A DNA stretch of 23,990 nt, taken from the NCBI GenBank assembly GCA_938039795.1, contig CALHWU010000037.1:1-23990 (forward strand), read 5' to 3'. The stretch is from an uncultured Muribaculaceae bacterium (GTDB taxonomy: Bacteria > Bacteroidota > Bacteroidia > Bacteroidales > Muribaculaceae). Positions 23,144-23,990 of this stretch are shown one piece after another. Within the stretch, counting starts at the first letter, position 1, and every line of letters starts with the position of its first letter. Below the pieces are notes generated by a model. That model worked only from the letters and a program-made list of their open reading frames with translations, did not search any database and was not told the DNA's origin. A program made the translations under genes and the position numbers.

Positions 23144-23990
23144 TCACTTCGTTTGAGTTGTACCGCATAATCTGTCCTTGGAGAGAGCTATGGAAGTGTC
23201 GACCACGCAGAAGTCGTATCTTTTGTAGTCGCAATCCCAGCCGGTCACCTCGTCGCTCTTGGCGTCAAGGCGATTCCACGGGCAAAGGCAATTGTGCATC
23301 ATGGTGCGCTCGTCGCAGCATGTGCCATGCTCGTTGAAGCGGTAGCCGAGCAATTCATGTGCTGCATTCCATCGCAAGTGCTCAAGCATGGCCAGGCGGA
23401 GAATTATCCGGTTTTCAGCCGGCGAAAGATCCGGGTATCTGATGGCCGTGCGCGAACCTGTCACTTTCGCCGTACCGTCGGCGCTGAAATATCTGAGACA
23501 GAACGACTGCCAGTCGACTTCCGCGCCCATCGCCCGGCGCAGGATATAGGTCTTGGTGGCGCAATGGAATGCGTTGGCCATGTCCTGCGACTCCTGCCGG
23601 CGCAGTTTGCGCAGTTTGTCGATATGCGGCACTCCGGTATCTGTCATCTCACTATGGCGCTCGTCCCAGCTTTTGCCCTCGCCGCTCAGGCGACGGTATT
23701 CCTCATGGAATTTTCTGGCAATGCCGGTCAGCCGGTCGCTCACCACAAGATCATATGTATAAGTCAGGCCAGGCTGTCCGAATATCCTTATGACAGGAAT
23801 ATTGTCCGTGCCTTTGCCATAGCCGAAGTTGTAATGGTCGGCGCCCTTTCTTATCGCCTCCACCTTATTGTCGTCGGTGCATCTGACAAAGATACGCAGA
23901 TCCGAAAGATCCTCTCTCAGTCTGCGCACACGGTTGAAAATCCTCGTGGCAAGCGCTATGGCTTCGTCATTGTCGCCTATGGAAATGACT
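23144..23990 (-). CDS. RyR-domain protein with NAD-binding-like N-terminal region (5' end outside window)
   Basis: The frame is open from the window edge to the stop at 23144, giving about 282 residues of a larger protein. The visible N-terminal part, VISIGDNDEAIALATRIFNR then LRIFVRCTDD, looks like the second half of a Rossmann/TrkA-N-type fold. A middle segment with WDERHSEM...LRRQESQDMANAFH is helical. The C-terminal 90 or so residues, EHLRWNAAHELLGYRF...CDERTMMHNCLCPW and YDFCVVDTSIAL, fit the prokaryotic RyR (ryanodine receptor-type) domain. Such proteins have been proposed to sense nucleotide-like ligands; the function here is unknown. The GTG at 23929 is only an internal codon. No clear terminator follows. 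Confidence 0.7.
   Translation of the reverse strand, partial: VISIGDNDEAIALATRIFNRVRRLREDLSDLRIFVRCTDDNKVEAIRKGADHYNFGYGKGTDNIPVIRIFGQPGLTYTYDLVVSDRLTGIARKFHEEYRRLSGEGKSWDERHSEMTDTGVPHIDKLRKLRRQESQDMANAFHCATKTYILRRAMGAEVDWQSFCLRYFSADGTAKVTGSRTAIRYPDLSPAENRIILRLAMLEHLRWNAAHELLGYRFNEHGTCCDERTMMHNCLCPWNRLDAKSDEVTGWDCDYKRYDFCVVDTSIALSKDRLCGTTQTK

Overview
The window looks like chromosome from a gut Bacteroidales bacterium, most likely the Muribaculaceae (S24-7) group. The reasons are a SusC/SusD pair, repeated copies of the Bacteroidota promoter -7 box TAnnTTTG directly ahead of genes, a general lack of Shine-Dalgarno sequences, moderately high GC, and protein matches to Bacteroidales families. 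The family-level placement is inference. The window is gene-dense: no stretch over 300 bases lacks a gene, and there is no rRNA, CRISPR array, insertion sequence, phage or integrase gene.

Layout. Positions 1-5514 carry the end of a flavin reductase-like gene, rmuC, the convergent nadE, then dapA, tRNA-Arg(UCU) and a lipoprotein class A beta-lactamase. Positions 5609-7730 hold a 53-residue rubredoxin on the minus strand and a divergent umuDC-type operon for error-prone repair. Positions 7775-10507 hold ispE (isoprenoid precursor synthesis) and the chaperone pair grpE-dnaJ, which has a sigma-54-like -24/-12 promoter sequence. Positions 10597-13880 are the cobalamin nucleotide-loop operon cobU-cobT-cobS followed by cysK. 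A six-helix YczE/DUF6198-like membrane protein converges on cysK and has a leader containing a tandem 17-bp repeat.

Positions 14895-22983, all on the minus strand, form the most distinctive block. In transcription order it encodes a secreted alkaline phosphatase, a secreted calcineurin-like phosphoesterase, a SusC/RagA TonB-dependent outer-membrane transporter and a SusD/RagB lipoprotein. No glycosidase, polysaccharide lyase or sugar-type regulator is present in the window. The likely reading is a SusCD uptake system for phosphorylated organic molecules, in which the phosphatases release phosphate and the SusCD pair captures the substrate or product; this is inference from context. The window ends inside a minus-strand gene with a nucleotide-binding-like N-terminal region and a C-terminal RyR-type domain.

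Promoter boxes helped choose starts. At nadE, umuD, ispE and the alkaline phosphatase gene a perfect TAnnTTTG lies inside the longest open frame, so a downstream ATG is the more likely start. ispE and cobU would then have almost no 5' leader.
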